From Mangifera indica (taxonomy: Eukaryota > Streptophyta > Magnoliopsida > Sapindales > Anacardiaceae): a stretch of 64,000 bases of DNA. This document shows positions 37,001 to 49,515 of the stretch, piece by piece. The first letter of the stretch is position 1. Each line of letters opens with the position of its first letter. The notes beneath the pieces are model-generated. The model worked only from the letters and a program-made list of their open reading frames with translations. It searched no databases and was not told the DNA's origin. The stretch is from positions 6,200,001 through 6,264,000 of the forward strand of contig NC_058156.1 of assembly GCF_011075055.1 (NCBI RefSeq), given 5' to 3'. The position numbers and the translations under genes are program-made.

Positions 37001-40000
37001 CAATTGTAGAATGCAAATGGGTTTTCACAGTAAAGTATATAGTTGATGGATCTATCAAATGATATAAGACATGTCTAGTAGCTAACGGTTTCAAACAAAC
37101 CTATGGTGTAGACAATGAGGAGGCGTTTGCCTTAATGACTGTGCTAAGTACAATTAGAGTTTTAATCTCTCTTGCATTAAACTTAGACTGGCCATTATAG
37201 CAGCTAGCTGTAAAGAATGTCTTCCTAAATGGTGATTTATTAGGGGAAGTATACATGGATCTACCTCTGGTTTTGAAGGGAATACAAACAATCAAGTGTG
37301 TAGACTAAGAAAGTCTTTATATGGGTTAAAACAGTCTCCTATGACCTATTTTGAGAAATTCACTAAAGCCATTGCAGGTTATGGTTTTGTTCAAAGTCAA
37401 ATTGATCACACCCTCTTCTTCACACATAACGAGCGTAAGATTATGTTAGGAACCCAGCTCTTATTCAACCAAAACACAAAATTAAAACACAAAAAACATA
37501 ATAAAGTAAAACTATTTCATTAACCAAAACATTACAATGATAAACCGAACATTTCAAGGAGTTCGGGACCTCCCATTTTCCGGCCATTCGAGACGTTGGA
37601 GACCCCCCTAAATCAGCCAAGAATGGCTGCCCTTAAACCAAAACGCTAATATTTTTCTTCTTCCCTTCTTTTAAAACTCAAAACATATATTTATAATAGA
37701 AATTGACCATTGGATTGGGGACAAGTGTCCCAATCCTAACATTTCCCTCCCCTTTAAAATCATCTTGTCCTCAAGATGGATATTTATATAATGATTTTTT
37801 TTTTCTTTTTTATTTATTTATTTTTTCTAATTTTTAAATTTTTTTTGTTTTTTAATTTTTTTTTTTATCTCTGCTATTGCTTCTTCACCTTTTTTTTCTT
37901 CTTTCCAACAGCCCCACTTCTCTTCTTTTTCTCTTCCCAATAAACCCACCTCCTGCCATCCCTTCTATTTTCCCAAGAAAACCACAGCTCTCCTTTTCCC
38001 AATAAACCAACCGTTACTGCCCTTCACTTTTTTTTTAAATTATTTTTTTTCTCTCTCTCCTTTCTTCTCCTTGTCTTTTTCTCTTCTTTCTTCTCTGTAT
38101 TTTCTTCCTTCTATCTTCTGTTTTTTTTTTTTCGCTTCCGCCAGCATTTCATTTTCTTCTCCTTCTTCTTCTTCTTCTATTTTCGTTTTCCTCTTCTTCT
38201 CTTTTTGAACTTTTGGACTCATTTCTCCCTGTGATGATTTTTCTTCAAGTCAGCCTCCTCAATGAACATTTTCCGGCAACTCTTCACTTTTCCGACCATC
38301 ATCTATCTTCCCCGCTGGATCGAATGCTCTGATACCATTTGTTAGGAACCCAACTCTTATTCAACCAAAACACAAAATTAAAACACAAAAAAAACATAAT
38401 AAACTAAACTATTTCATTAACCAAAACATTACAATGATAAACCGAACATTTCGAAGAGTTCGGGACCTCCCATTTTCTGGTCATTCGAGACGTCGAAGAC
38501 CTCCCTAAATCAGCCAAGAATGGTTGCCCTTAAACCAAAACCCTAATATTTTTCTTCTTCCCCCCTTTTAAAACCCAAAACATATATTTATAATAAAAAT
38601 TAACCATTGGATTGGGGACAAGTGTCCCAATCCTAACAGATTACCATCCTTATAGTCTATGTGGATGACATTATTCTTACAAGAGATGATCTTGATAAAA
38701 TAGAGAAGGTGAAACAAGTGTTTGCGAAAGATTTCAAAAGAAAAGACCTAGGGCATAGAAGTGGCTAGGAGTAAGAATGGTATTTGTATGTCACAAAAAA
38801 TAATACATTATGGATAAGCTTGTTGAGAATAATGTAAGGTTTAACAGTATTGATGGGAATGCACCAGTGGAGAGAGGTAGGTATCAAAGATTTGTTGGCA
38901 AGCTAATTAATCGATCCCATACAAGACCGGACATAACTTTTGTTGTGAGTGTTGTAAGTCAACTTATGCACAATCCCCAAGAAAAGCACTTGGAGGTTGT
39001 GTTTTGAATATTGAGGCACCTTAAGATGGCTCCTGATAAAACACAATTTTGATAGAAAAAATAAAGTATTCACTGATGCAGGTTGGGCAAGGTATATGAA
39101 TGATAAGACGTCTACTTCAGGCTATTGTACATTGTGTGGGGTAATTTGGTGACCTAGAGGAGTAAACAAGCTATGGTGTCTAGAAGCAATGTTGTGGCTG
39201 AATTTAGAGTTATGTCAAAAGGAACTTGTGAAGTAATATGGCTTAGAAGACTTCTAACTGAGCTAAAAATTAAGAGAGGAGCTTACAAAGCTTTATTGTG
39301 ATAATAAAGTAGTCATTAGCATTGCACATAATCACATGCTTCATAATTAGACTAAGAAATGTTAAAATAGACGAACACTTCATCAAGGAGAAAATATAAG
39401 AGAAGATTGTAGTGATTATCTACCTTCCTACAAGTCAACAGATGATTGATATCCTTACAAAAAGACTACCTAAATGAGGGTTAAAGCAGCCAATTTCCAA
39501 GCTAGAAAAATTGGATATTTATTCATCAATTTGAGGGGAGTGTAAGAGTTATCTAGTCAGGTTTTTGGTAGGATAAAGCTAGCTATTATCTATAAAGTTT
39601 CAAAATGTTTTAGCTTTAACCTATTCCATTGTTACCTATTTATCTATAGCTAGTCTATATAAGGCACTGCAACATAACAAAAACAATATGCTAAAAAAAA
39701 AACACAAAACATGAGAATCTAATGTTTTTCAAATATTGTTACCCATCAAACAATGATGGACAAAATTGTAAGCACACACTCATACGGGGATCTATGAAGT
39801 GAACCTGGGAATCCACTACACTGTATGAAGAAACAACTGAACCAAACATTCCAGAGGCAAACAGGTCCAGTGTCAACCTGACCGATCTTAGCATTGGCAA
39901 AATAGAACCTTCCCCTGCATTCTCGAGGCTGCAAAATAATTATGAGACAATTTAATAAGCCATAAAAAAAGAACTTTTATACATTTATTGTTGATATTAA

Positions 40001-43000
40001 CTTAACTGAGATTCAGTTTTGGGCATTAGGCAACAGGGGGGGGTGGGGGTGGGGTTGGGGGTGTGTTGTGGTTGGGGTTGGTGAGGTGTGGTGGGTGGAG
40101 GAATTCATTTTGTGTTATTAATTACAACGTTTGTTAATGTGTATTTGTAGTCAATTGAATGAACCACCAGCAGAAAATTCTAGAAGTATGTATGAAAAAT
40201 AAAATCATAAATTTTCACGAGGACTTGAAGAAGATATCACTGAATATTAAATTAGGACTTGAAGAAGATATCACTGAATATTAAATTATCAGTCAAATAA
40301 ACTTTTTTACCTATCAACGAGATCATTAAAAATGCATCTGACAGCAGCATCTGAAAAGAAAGAACTACTACTCCCTCCATTTTCACAAGCACGGAGAGGA
40401 ATTGACAATAGAGATTCTAGGCAAAGCCACTGAATCAAACAAAACAAAAGTACATAAAAATTTATTCCTTTAAGTCAAAATTATTAAATTAAGAAGAAGC
40501 ATGGATCTGTGCATAGCTGCAGATGCTGAAAGTGACATTAAGAAAAATGTGACATACTCAAACCATCATCACACAGAAACAAATTAATGGGCCAAGAAAG
40601 TTGGTCCAGCATAAACATAAGATCATATGACAGTTAATAATATAAACAACTGCAGTTTGCAGATGCCAAGGTAAACAGCAAGGTGGCAAGTAAGTTCAAA
40701 CAGAAATGTAATGAAGGTAACATTTTAAGAAACAAAGCTTCATCACCTTCCAGTTCAGTAAAATAGCCCTTCGAGTTCGTGCTAGAACTCCAACTTCCAG
40801 AAGACTATTGACATTCTGAAGAAAAGAAAGAACCCATGAATCCATCCAAGGTTTGCCTTCCGATTTTTGTAGCACTGACTTATCATTTTCTCTGACAAAA
40901 CACAAAGCTTCAGGAGAGACTAGAGCTTGCATAACAGAAGCTAACGCCTCATATGCTGCAAGACAGAGTTCCGCTCCACTCTGAATTTAGATTGAGATAT
41001 TTTAGTCATGTAGGTAAAAAGAAAATAATAATGTTTTTGAAGAAAGAAAGTCCCCCTCTTGTGCCTTTCTACCATCACTATAAAGAGAATCTCAAATTTA
41101 GACATACCTCAGAATCATGAGTCCAAGTCGAAATAGTCTTCCAGAAGAAGTTCCACAAAAAGGCATAAGCATATTTCAGTGAAGCATCAGTTTTAACCCG
41201 CACGCAGAATGACAGGATTGATGCAACAGCTTTCATGGATATTATCTGTTCCTCCATAAACAAAAAACTATTTAAAAAAAAAAAGTCGAGTGAACTTCAA
41301 TAAAAACATTATTTTTCTGAAAAACTACAGTGCCACTGGCCTTTTTTGGGGGTCCTGATCTGTCTTAGTGTTTAAAGACAAGCATAAGAATCAAAAGAAA
41401 AGGTTAAGATAACAAACTTAAAAATAACTGGCAGATCTTCACAAAGATTATTTGTTTTTTTAAGAAAAAGAAAACACTGACAAACATTATAGTGTTGAGC
41501 ATATATGTTATTGTCTTAAGTTTTACTACAGAAAGCTAGCACAAACTTGCAGCAAATCGGGGAGACAAATATGAGCATGTGTTTGTACTTTCATTCTCAT
41601 GAACAGATTAAGTTGATAACTGCAGATGACTAAAGAGTAAAAGTAACCCTACAGCTTGCAATGCAGCTGTGGTAGTAGAAGATGACAGCCTACGTTGACT
41701 AGGACCTCCAAGTTTTCCACTCACGGATCTAGGCAGACTAGTGTCATCAATCATCACACTGGACCAAAATATGGAAAAAGACAAGTTGGCAAAAGAGACC
41801 AGCTCCTCCTGCATGCCACAGAAAAAGGCTCTGAATAAAAGTTTCAATACCAAGAAGTTATACACAAGCCACATTATATAAAGAAACTTAAAAGAGTTGC
41901 TGCTCCAATACCAATACATGAGGGAATAGGTTTGCTAACTTCTCATAACTAAAGGAAGCTTCTGGATAAGTATATTGGTCCACCATCTTGAGTGAGTCAA
42001 GTTCTGATTTGGTCCTGAATCTTATACCACATTCATCAGATCTCTCCTGCATTATTTGAATCTCCGAAACCAAGCTCAAGGTAAGGATGAGAAATTTCAC
42101 GGGTTTCCACTCTTTCCAATTGTTCTGTTTGCAGATATTGATACCAATATCTTGAATAAACTGTAGAAGCCAGTATAAAACAAGTGTTAAAAGCAACTAA
42201 AATAAAAATGATATAAGAATAGTATTCCTATACCAATTAAAATGCAGCAGAAAAGAAAATTTTAAGTCATTTTGGCTGTCAATTCAGAGTACAATAAGTC
42301 AGGAAAAAGAAACTTTCACTGTAAACAATGTTTAAGTTGTTCTCCAAATAGATACAACAATGCAACTGAGCTCCTTGCAAAGCCAACATTTATATCAAAT
42401 TATAAAAGATAAAAGTAGGCATTATGCCCACTGTCAATATGAAGAGAAAGAAAACATTAAAGAAAATAAAATGGTCATCTTAATTGTCATAATTCATCTT
42501 TCTGTTAATCATAAAGTAGGATTCAATTTTATGATCAAAACCTTTCAAATTTCACAAGCACCAATAAATTTCTCAGATTTGATGTCAGAAAGCCCACAAA
42601 ACAATTGATACATATCTCATCAATAAAAAAAATGTCACCCAATTAATTGATATAATTTAGTGAAATTCATCAAAATAACAATTTGAGGGGTCTTTTGAAA
42701 TTGAGTTAAACCTTGCATAACATGTCTAACCACTCAACTATTTGAAGAGGTGAAAATACCCCTCTATTACAAAGTAACCATTGCCCGAGACATGTAGTAA
42801 ATGATAGGGTATCTAGCAAAATTAGATGGACTTGACATGGGCCAGAAAATATGGTGTCTAGCTATAAACCTAAAAGCATTTTTAAATTATGAAATAGACT
42901 ACATAGACTAGGCATGGCTAGACAACATGGTCTCTGCAAGAAATTAACATAAAGCTGTTTGCAGTCATATAGTTATGAGACAAGATTCAACATAAGCTAG

Positions 43001-46000
43001 ACAAACTCGTCTAGCATTATAATATCATGTCCTTTGTAAACATAAACACAGTAAATAGACTAGATATACTAAAGAACAAGCTGTCCAGCAAGACTCAACA
43101 TTCAACATTGACTAGATAGCCTTTTGTCTAACAAATTATCATAAAGTAATCTGCAATCCGTTATTTCAAGTGTTGGAAATTTGCTATATGTCAAATTGTC
43201 CCCTGCTTGAAGACTTTTTAGCCAATTTTTCTAGAATTTAATAGATATTACCCATCAAATAAAACCTTTAGTAGACAGTTTATTCACTATTTTGTAATTA
43301 TATTTTCCATCAAGGGACACACAAATAGTTCTAAAATCTCAATAACTGTGCTTTCAACTACACTCCTAAATATAAAATTCAAAATAAGGAACAAAACAGT
43401 CAAAATAAGCTGAAAGCCACAGAAGGTAAAGCAAACCTTCAGTATAGGGGTTAAATGATGTTCCTCCTTGATTACAAGAAATAACACTCTTGCCCATCTT
43501 TTAGCCTGAGATTCCCAAGAAACCAAGTCTTCATCATCATAAGGGACAAAAGCATCATCCAAATTGGGATGACCTGAGAAAATTTTTGGAAAGTCATGAA
43601 GACTCCTTAAAAGAAGCATATGAGGTTTGCAGCAGTCAGCAGAATGCTGCCCACCACACCCTGAAACCCATTCTTGTACTTGTGATCTTAAGGAACCTAA
43701 AAAAGAAATAGAGAAAGATATTAGAATTCTTCCATTGACATTGATATTATACTTACCCCCATTTATTTAAGGGGGAACATTGAATGTTATAATTACCACC
43801 ATAATATTTAGTGGGGGATATTGAATATTATACTTACCACCATAATCAGTAAATTCTCGTGGTAGTGCTGAAATGAAGTGCAAGAGTATCTCCAAAGGCA
43901 CATCAAATGTGCAAATTAAACAAGTAGCAGCCTCAAGGACTTTCTCACAAACTGGAAAAACACAATTAAAGGTTCCACATTTTAAATTGAGAATGGTTTC
44001 ATTAAACTTCAAAAATGTGTATTATATATATCACAAGCTAACCAAATTATGTTTAGAGACCTCGAAGACGATAAGTGGGATTGAAATGTTGTTTGCTGCT
44101 CTCAATAATAAATCTCAAAACATCTAACAAATCTGATTTATCATTGCAGGAGGAACCATCTTGAGAAGACTTCAGTTGGGCATTTTCAGTAAAAGCATCT
44201 GGGCAACATTCTGATTTAATGTAATGTGTTCCATCTCCACAAGCAGCAGAAGCAATGCATCGTGCAAGAGTCATCATTCCAACTCTACCAAAAGATTGCT
44301 GTTTAGAGGTGGATGCTAATTTCCTCAAAAATGCAATCCTCTTCCTGTAATCACATGATAGCTTACAGACGTCAGACACTTCCTCACCTTAACAGTAGTT
44401 TGTCAATAGATAACTCCAACTGCCTCCAAAATAATAGATTCCATGGATTAATGTCCAGCTTTATCCTACCTATAATATTCTGGGATTTGAGAGTTCTAGC
44501 TCATGCTGAATTTCAAATGTTGGGAGCTTATGGCTGATCCAGCCTTATCCTGTTATATTCTGGGATTTGGGAGTTGTGGCTCATACTTATTTTCAAATGT
44601 TAGGAGCTTATGGCTGTTCTTTTATTTTTGTATGGTTCTTTGTGTTAATACATCTTTCATAGCTTCCCACTTTTCACTAGAAACCAGTAACAAACCAGAC
44701 CAACATAGTCCCAACTAAATGTGTTAAAGATCCCAAGTGCAAGGTATGGGACTTAGATCCCACATCAGAAAGCATGGGTTTTTGGTGTGGGGTTTACACA
44801 GCTTTTGGCTCTGCAATTTCAACAATTAGTTTTTGAGATGTAGTTGTCTCAAGGTTCATATCAGAATGTTTTACAACATGATCATTCTCTGTTATTAAAA
44901 GTATGATATAAAGGTCTCATATCACAATAAACCCACTTCCTAAATTCTTAAACTTGTAGTACACTATATAATCAAAGTTCATACAGTACATGATGGTGTA
45001 CCTTACATTTAGGAAACGTGTATATTGTTGCAAAAAATTAGCTGCACCTTCAGTAGTTCTTGAAGAGTAAACACCTTTTAAACCTAATAAAAACACCAGA
45101 AAGACTCAGATCAATTTTCATGGATATCAATGGTTTGTCCTTAACTATAGAAAAACAATCTTATACTTAATCCAAAATAATATGAATAAAAAATAATATT
45201 TTACACCATTGAGCATAAGAGGAAAAGTTTCAGAAATGTTACCACTCTATACAAATTACTAATAAATAATAATAACAGTATGCATGACAGCACCCATGCT
45301 CACAATACCTATGGTTGACAGATCCAACCAGGCAGGTGTTTTCAATAGAATATAAGGACCTGGATGTTATCAATACTTCAAATCATACACCAATCCCAGA
45401 TCATGCTAAATAATTATCATTTTAATTTCCATAATGCCTCCAAGATTTCAACCATCTCATGATAATTTCTTTTTATGCTTCAAATCATACCACGGCAGCA
45501 ATACAGTATTCTTATAGAAGTACAGCTAGTGCATACGGAAAACCAACCAAACAACTAAAATTTTTGTCTTGTCTAATCAAATAGAATTGCTATGATTGAA
45601 TCCGAATTTATTATCCAGAACATTCAAATGAAGAACAAACCAAAATCTTTGTGGTGCACAGGATCATTCAATCCTTCCATGAATGGGCCAAGAACAAAGC
45701 TTTCAGGCACTAAATTTGCACAGTTCTCATAATTCTTCCACTCAATACCCAAAAATGACTGCATGATGATGCACCTAACTGCATAAACCAAGACGACATT
45801 AGAAGGGAATTATAAAGGGAACCAGCAATTAATTGTCTGAAGAATGAAATTATTGCATGGCTTGCAATAAATCCAATTTTTAGGAAGGAGAGTTGATTGG
45901 TCTAAATAAATGGCTATGATCAGCCATGATACCTTGAGGATTGCCATGATGAAAACCACGTTCCCACAGAATCAACAACCAAATAAAAGTTTCAGCCAAA

Positions 46001-49000
46001 GTTTCCATTTTATTAGGTTGAGCTTCGGTAACAGAGCTTGGAAAATTATCAGTTGAAACAGAATACTGAAGCAATAAGGTTACCTACAACAGATTTAAGC
46101 ATTAAGCAGATATGAGGTGCAGAATTGAGGTGTGAAAATATATTTACTTATCCAGCACGGTATTAAATGAGTCTCAAATGACCATTTTCCATATCTACTA
46201 GAACCAGCTTTTATCTTGATAGAAATCTCCAGAGAAACTGACAGATCACATGAACTACAGAAAAAATGTATTGTTACCTGGTGATTCCAAGCAGCCTCTA
46301 CTAGGTGAGTACCATACTCTTCAAGCATTTCATACAGCAGTATGAATGCCTCCCACTGCTGCCGACCCTTCAAACCAGAATCAACTGAATTGCACAGTTT
46401 TCCAACCCCCAGCGACTTGGCTTCCTTGGCTGCCCACAACTCCCTTTTGGTCATACCTTGAGGGTTTGAATGTTTTTCTTGTGATTTCCTCTCTGAACCA
46501 CCAGAGCAGGCTTGGCTTTTTCCACTAATCTGCAGAACTGTCTTCAATATATGTAATGACTGCTTCCTCACCAAGACTTCCTCATCAACCTGGCAAGCCC
46601 ATCAGAAAATCTTTTGACAAACATCTTTATAAGACAAAAATAGTAGAGGCAACACACTGAATCTGAAGTGGTATGATTAACACTAACAGAATAAGGATAA
46701 ATGAGAAATGGAAAATAAAGAAAAGGAAATTACCAAGCCCCTTTTTAGTTCATCCCAAAATGCTCTCTCTGCACTTATGTCAAACCCTTCCACTCTAACA
46801 CCCCCATCAGGATTCTCAGGACCTTCTGTACAAGAATAAAAAGATGTGTAGAGAGAGAGTACACTATAGGCATCTCTTCTCTCCAAAGGCCTGAGAGTGA
46901 ATAGAGTTTCGCAGCAGTTCCAAATTTTCTTGAAAAAACAATTCCTGGAAGCCAACTAAATGCAGTCAACAATAAGAAGTTTGACACCATAATAAATACA
47001 TGTGCCATTGATTAAAGAAAAAGCAAGAATCCTGTAATTGGACTGCATATGTTTGTTGTATGCATCTACCTAGAGAGTATATGAGTATGCCCAAGAACTG
47101 TAATCTTGAAAGAGCGTTGAGAATCAAATGCTTTGAGAATAATAGGGATAAAAAAGCTAATTGCACAAGACCGGTGTTCCAAACTCTGCAAAAGCAATTG
47201 CTCAGTCATGCTACACAAGATCCAGAGCATATTCACAGCAAACTTTTCTGCATAACATCCATTTTCCAAGATTGACTCTGTGTTTTGAGCGGCTTGAAGA
47301 CTTCCTAGAGCAGCATCCAGTATTAAGGCTAAAATATGGCACGCTGTTGACAATGAAATTGGCCTACATAAAGACAGCATGTACTCTTTATCTGCACCCG
47401 AAGCCCTTATCTGATCCTTTAAACACAGGAAAAGTAAGCAACTACCCCATTCATTAACATCTGATCCCTTGTGTTTAAGCATACCCAAATGAAGGGCAAC
47501 TGAACTAACAAGACAAGGCACCAAGGATTCTTCCAAAACTCCCCAGGAATCAGTCTTGGTAACAACATCAAAAAATGATTCTGCAATCTAAAATAAAAAT
47601 AATGCCAAAACCAAACAAGAAAAACAAGGTAATAAGAGAAAATTGGATGTGGGTAATATGCAAAACTAATTTAGTAAAACTTGAAATGGCTAACTGTCCT
47701 ACCTGATTAAACATTTCACGGTCAAAGGCAGGAACAATCTTAATTAGTGGAATAAAACTTTTCCACATAAATGATTGAAAAGTCTCATGATGAGCCCCTG
47801 CAATGGGAATGAATTCCACCCCTTAGCAAACCTGATGAACAATAGATTAAATATAACTGCACTACCATAAAAACAAACTAGTTCATATTTTTTCCTAAGG
47901 AATGGAAGGATGAATCAGAATTTGAATTATCGGGCTACATAATGAGAAAAAAGCAACCATTGACTGCTTATTTATCTAACAGTATCTTCTATCTGGTACT
48001 TAAAAAGAAAACTGGTAAGAAGCGTGTCTTGCTTGGAAAGACTATTACAGCAGGAGCCACTAATAGGAAGGGCATTTCTGCCCCTCTGCATGAAGTAGGC
48101 AAAGCAAGGTGAAATCCCTAAACTCGCATCTTCACCCTTTATATGAGGGGCAGCAGATGCAATCCATTCAAAGGGGCAGCAAAGCAGTAGACAGGCAAGG
48201 CAAGGAAAGAGATACGGATAGAAAAGTGTAAAGCAACAGAATTCTAACGTTACAAACCATAATCTTCAATTGACAATGTGAATGTTCACATTTGGTGACA
48301 TAGGTGAACACTGATCAGAAAGAAAAAGGATTGAAGGAAAATAAGAGTGAAAATCATTACCTCATTTGCTTGGAAAGAAATATGATAACAGAGGTGGAAA
48401 GAGTCAATCTACTTGTTTATTGATGTTAAGTGTTTCACACAAAAATTAAAACACAGCTCATACATGTTTAATTAATTGAATAAACAAACTCTTAAACTAA
48501 CTCCTAACAAACTTGCTAACTGGGCAAGACTTTAATACACTACAGCAGATCAGCTTCATTCTTGATCTTTAACTTTGATCATATTATAAGATTTTGCATT
48601 GATGTTTGATCTCCACACTGAGCTACAGGTAAGCTGCTCTGAGTTGGAGTGGGACTCCTCTATGCTGCAGGTGTTGAACTTAGGCTGCTGTATAGAAGCT
48701 GTGCAAATGAGCTGCTGAGAATTTACTCAATACTTTTCAACCCAATCCAAGACCTTTTCATTTATTACTAATGTTAACGAATAAGAAGGAAATGATACTA
48801 AAAGTTTTCCTCCACAAGGCACTTCTGTTTATCCTTCTGTCACGTTCTTTCCTCTAGAGAAAGCAAGTAGAAAACAATATCATATTTTCCTTTCCGTCTA
48901 CCAAAGCAGATTCTTTTGATCCAACCAGACAAGTAATATTCATATTAACCTCCACATTTCCACACCAGATTCTAATTATCCATCTAATTTATAAACGTAA

Positions 49001-49515
49001 AAAGTAACTTAGAGTAAGTAAATACATGAATTTTTTTAACAAAGAAGTAGGGTAAAACGGTTTCATATGATGAGGAATTAGTTTTGAGAATCAACTAGGA
49101 AAAATCAGAAACAATCCTCTCCATTTTATAAATAAATTAAAGAAATATTAGTTATAGACTGGAAACCACAGCTCACCAAGTTTCTTGAGAAGATGACAAA
49201 GTGCAACCATCATTGATGCAATATTATTGCACTGTTCAGAACTCAACATCTCGCCCTCCTTGATAGCATCCTACGTTTATCAGCAAAACAAAAGCAAACA
49301 TGAAAATTACAAGTAGATTTTATTTCGCTTCTTGTTTGAACAGAATTGAAAGAAATGCATACATTAGTAAGATCAGTAAAACCACCCAGAAGAGAATCGA
49401 AAATTGTAGCAGCAGATAAACCGGTTGACGCCAAAAGGCAATCCAACATGGGAGGAATAGCCACCGGAGGGACTTGTTTAAAGCTATTAGAGAGTGGAAG
49501 GGTGAGCGAGGCCAT
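23425..49515 (-). CDS. TRM3/TARBP1-type tRNA (guanosine-2'-O)-methyltransferase, SpoU family
   Basis: 35 exons, 5' to 3': 49363-49515, 49177-49270, 47703-47821, 47070-47587, 46734-46944, 46278-46589, 45933-46083, 45641-45778, 45007-45074, 44061-44382, 43838-43951, 43437-43696, 41912-42160, 41653-41808, 41108-41245, 40747-40980, 40311-40429, 39805-39928, 35715-35876, 35462-35609, 35265-35365, 33590-33751, 33182-33229, 32761-32868, 31858-31932, 31299-31349, 27307-27450, 27061-27188, 26675-26762, 25625-25684, 25246-25498, 24923-25077, 24487-24557, 23744-23900, 23425-23589. All borders are GT/AG and phases agree, giving 1,851 codons plus TAG with no internal stop. Residues 1-1600 are a long helical region; the last ~180 are the SPOUT catalytic domain. 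In yeast Trm3 and human TARBP1 the family methylates G18 of tRNA; the same role is inferred here. Length agrees with my memory of the single Arabidopsis homologue. A few borders (ends of exons 13 and 22, starts of 5 and 32) have close alternatives. Confidence 0.93.
24040..24425. repeat. Dispersed AGCTCGAG-rich repeat in intron 33
   Basis: Contains the AACTCAGTTCGAAGAGG, AGCTTAAATTCGAGTTTGAG and CAAGCTCGAGTTTCACTTG words that mark a repeat family seen at four other places in this gene. This copy lacks the CGTCGTTTT-type core, so it is only distantly related or broken. Confidence 0.4.
28180..28485. mobile_element. Small inverted-repeat element inside the intron 26 Copia
   Basis: About 300 bp. 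It begins TAAGATTGGATTCGAATCAAG, and its right end read inward gives TAAGGTTGAATTTGAATCGAG, an imperfect terminal inverted repeat. The middle carries ACAAAACAACGTCATTTTAA then AACAACGTTATTTTAATAAC. It interrupts the Copia RNase H/RT region. Probably a MITE; family not identified. Confidence 0.6.
29268..29550. mobile_element. Second copy of the CGTCGTTTT-core repeat in intron 26
   Basis: Begins TAGGGCTGGACTCGAACC, with GAGCTCGACTCGAATGAG arms. The core ACAATGTCGTTTTGACC ... AAACGAAGTCGTTTTAATAA is shared with 28310-28385. It interrupts the Copia RT region. The TAGGG(C)TGG start resembles hAT-type non-autonomous ends. Confidence 0.6.
34040..35060. repeat. Two further AGCTCGAG/CGTTTT repeats in intron 21
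   Basis: About 34045-34217 ends AATCGAATCCAGCCCTAATC, the inverted complement of the TAGGGCTGGA end. About 34615-35057 carries AAACATCATTTTACCCAATA then CAAAACAACATTTTGAC, a decayed version of the core, and ends ACTCGGGTACAACCCTA. Both lie in the intron between exons 21 and 22 and belong to the same dispersed family as the copies at 28180 and 29268. Confidence 0.5.
36180..39715 (+). mobile_element. 5'-truncated Copia retrotransposon in intron 18, antisense orientation
   Basis: 36190-36420 is an integrase-end trace. 36900-37440 is reverse transcriptase ([50 protein letters not shown]). After the TRIM-like insertion it resumes at 38644 with the VYVDD-type active-site region and KRKDLGH. RNase H follows at 38800-39480, with DILTKRLPK at the end. 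The purine tract TTGAGGGGAGTG (about 39530) and an LTR start TGTAAGAGTTATC near 39540 follow. Gag and 5' LTR are missing. Stops occur throughout. Confidence 0.82.
37444..38638 (-). mobile_element. TRIM-like miniature LTR element nested in the Copia RT
   Basis: Two near-identical LTRs (37444-37741 and 38340-38638, ~298 bp, TGTTAGGA...TCCTAACA) flank a 598-bp interior with no retrotransposon protein. A perfect 5-bp duplication GATTA lies on each side (37439-37443, 38639-38643). Read on the minus strand, TGGTATCAGAGC follows the first LTR as a primer-binding site, and a purine tract (AAAGGGGAGGGAAA) precedes the second. The interior is strongly CT-rich on the plus strand; the 60-codon Lys/Glu frame at 38040-38222 is a by-product. 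High LTR identity suggests a younger insertion than the host Copia. Confidence 0.9.
40036..40100 (+). repeat. G-rich tract in intron 17
   Basis: A run of G-blocks (GGGGGGGGTGGGGGTGGGG and further GGTTGGGG words) over about 65 bp, in otherwise AT-rich intron. It satisfies the simple four-run quadruplex pattern on the plus strand, so on the template strand of the methyltransferase gene. Confidence 0.85.
40221..40288 (+). repeat. 34-bp exact tandem duplication in intron 17
   Basis: The unit GGACTTGAAGAAGATATCAC and following 14 bases (TGAATATTAAATTA) occurs twice in a row, just before the exon 17 donor side. Confidence 0.85.
41913..43436. other. Introns 12-13 region without extra gene
   Basis: Apart from exon 13 (41912-42160), this contains only intron sequence. 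The part 42640-43200 is unusually rich in CTAGACAA/TCTAGC words, but I could not identify an element. Confidence 0.3.
44400..45006. repeat. Intron 9 with a ~78-bp tandem duplication and an LTR-like segment
   Basis: TATAATATTCTGGGATTTGA ... TTGGGAGCTTATGGCTG is repeated at about 44470-44536 and 44548-44613. Then 44717-44930 reads TGTTAAAGATCCCAAG ... ATGGGACTTAGATCCCACATC, which resembles the start of plant LTRs or related interspersed repeats. No second LTR is seen. Confidence 0.4.
47822..49176. other. Intron 2 without recognised features
   Basis: 1.35 kb between exon 2 and exon 3. No coding or transposon protein trace was found. Confidence 0.5.

Larger units (their letters stand above)
35877..39804. 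other. Intron 18, 3.9 kb, with nested LTR elements
   Basis: Lies between exon 18 (39805-39928) and exon 19 (35715-35876). It contains a plus-strand Copia fragment with a TRIM-like element inside. Near 36196-36327 a ~50-bp word (AAGCATTTTAGA then TCTAGTGCAATTAAGTGTGT) is present twice, 81 bp apart. Confidence 0.75.

Noticed and set aside
38040..38222. Lys/Glu-rich 60-codon protein
   Set aside because: Translation of a CT-rich low-complexity tract inside the TRIM-like element.
46346..47457. Plus-strand frames over exons 4 and 6
   Set aside because: Antisense shadows of long conserved exons.
23425..49515. Methyltransferase as a pseudogene because of retroelement insertions
   Set aside because: The insertions are all intronic and the 35 exons keep frame with all three SPOUT motifs.
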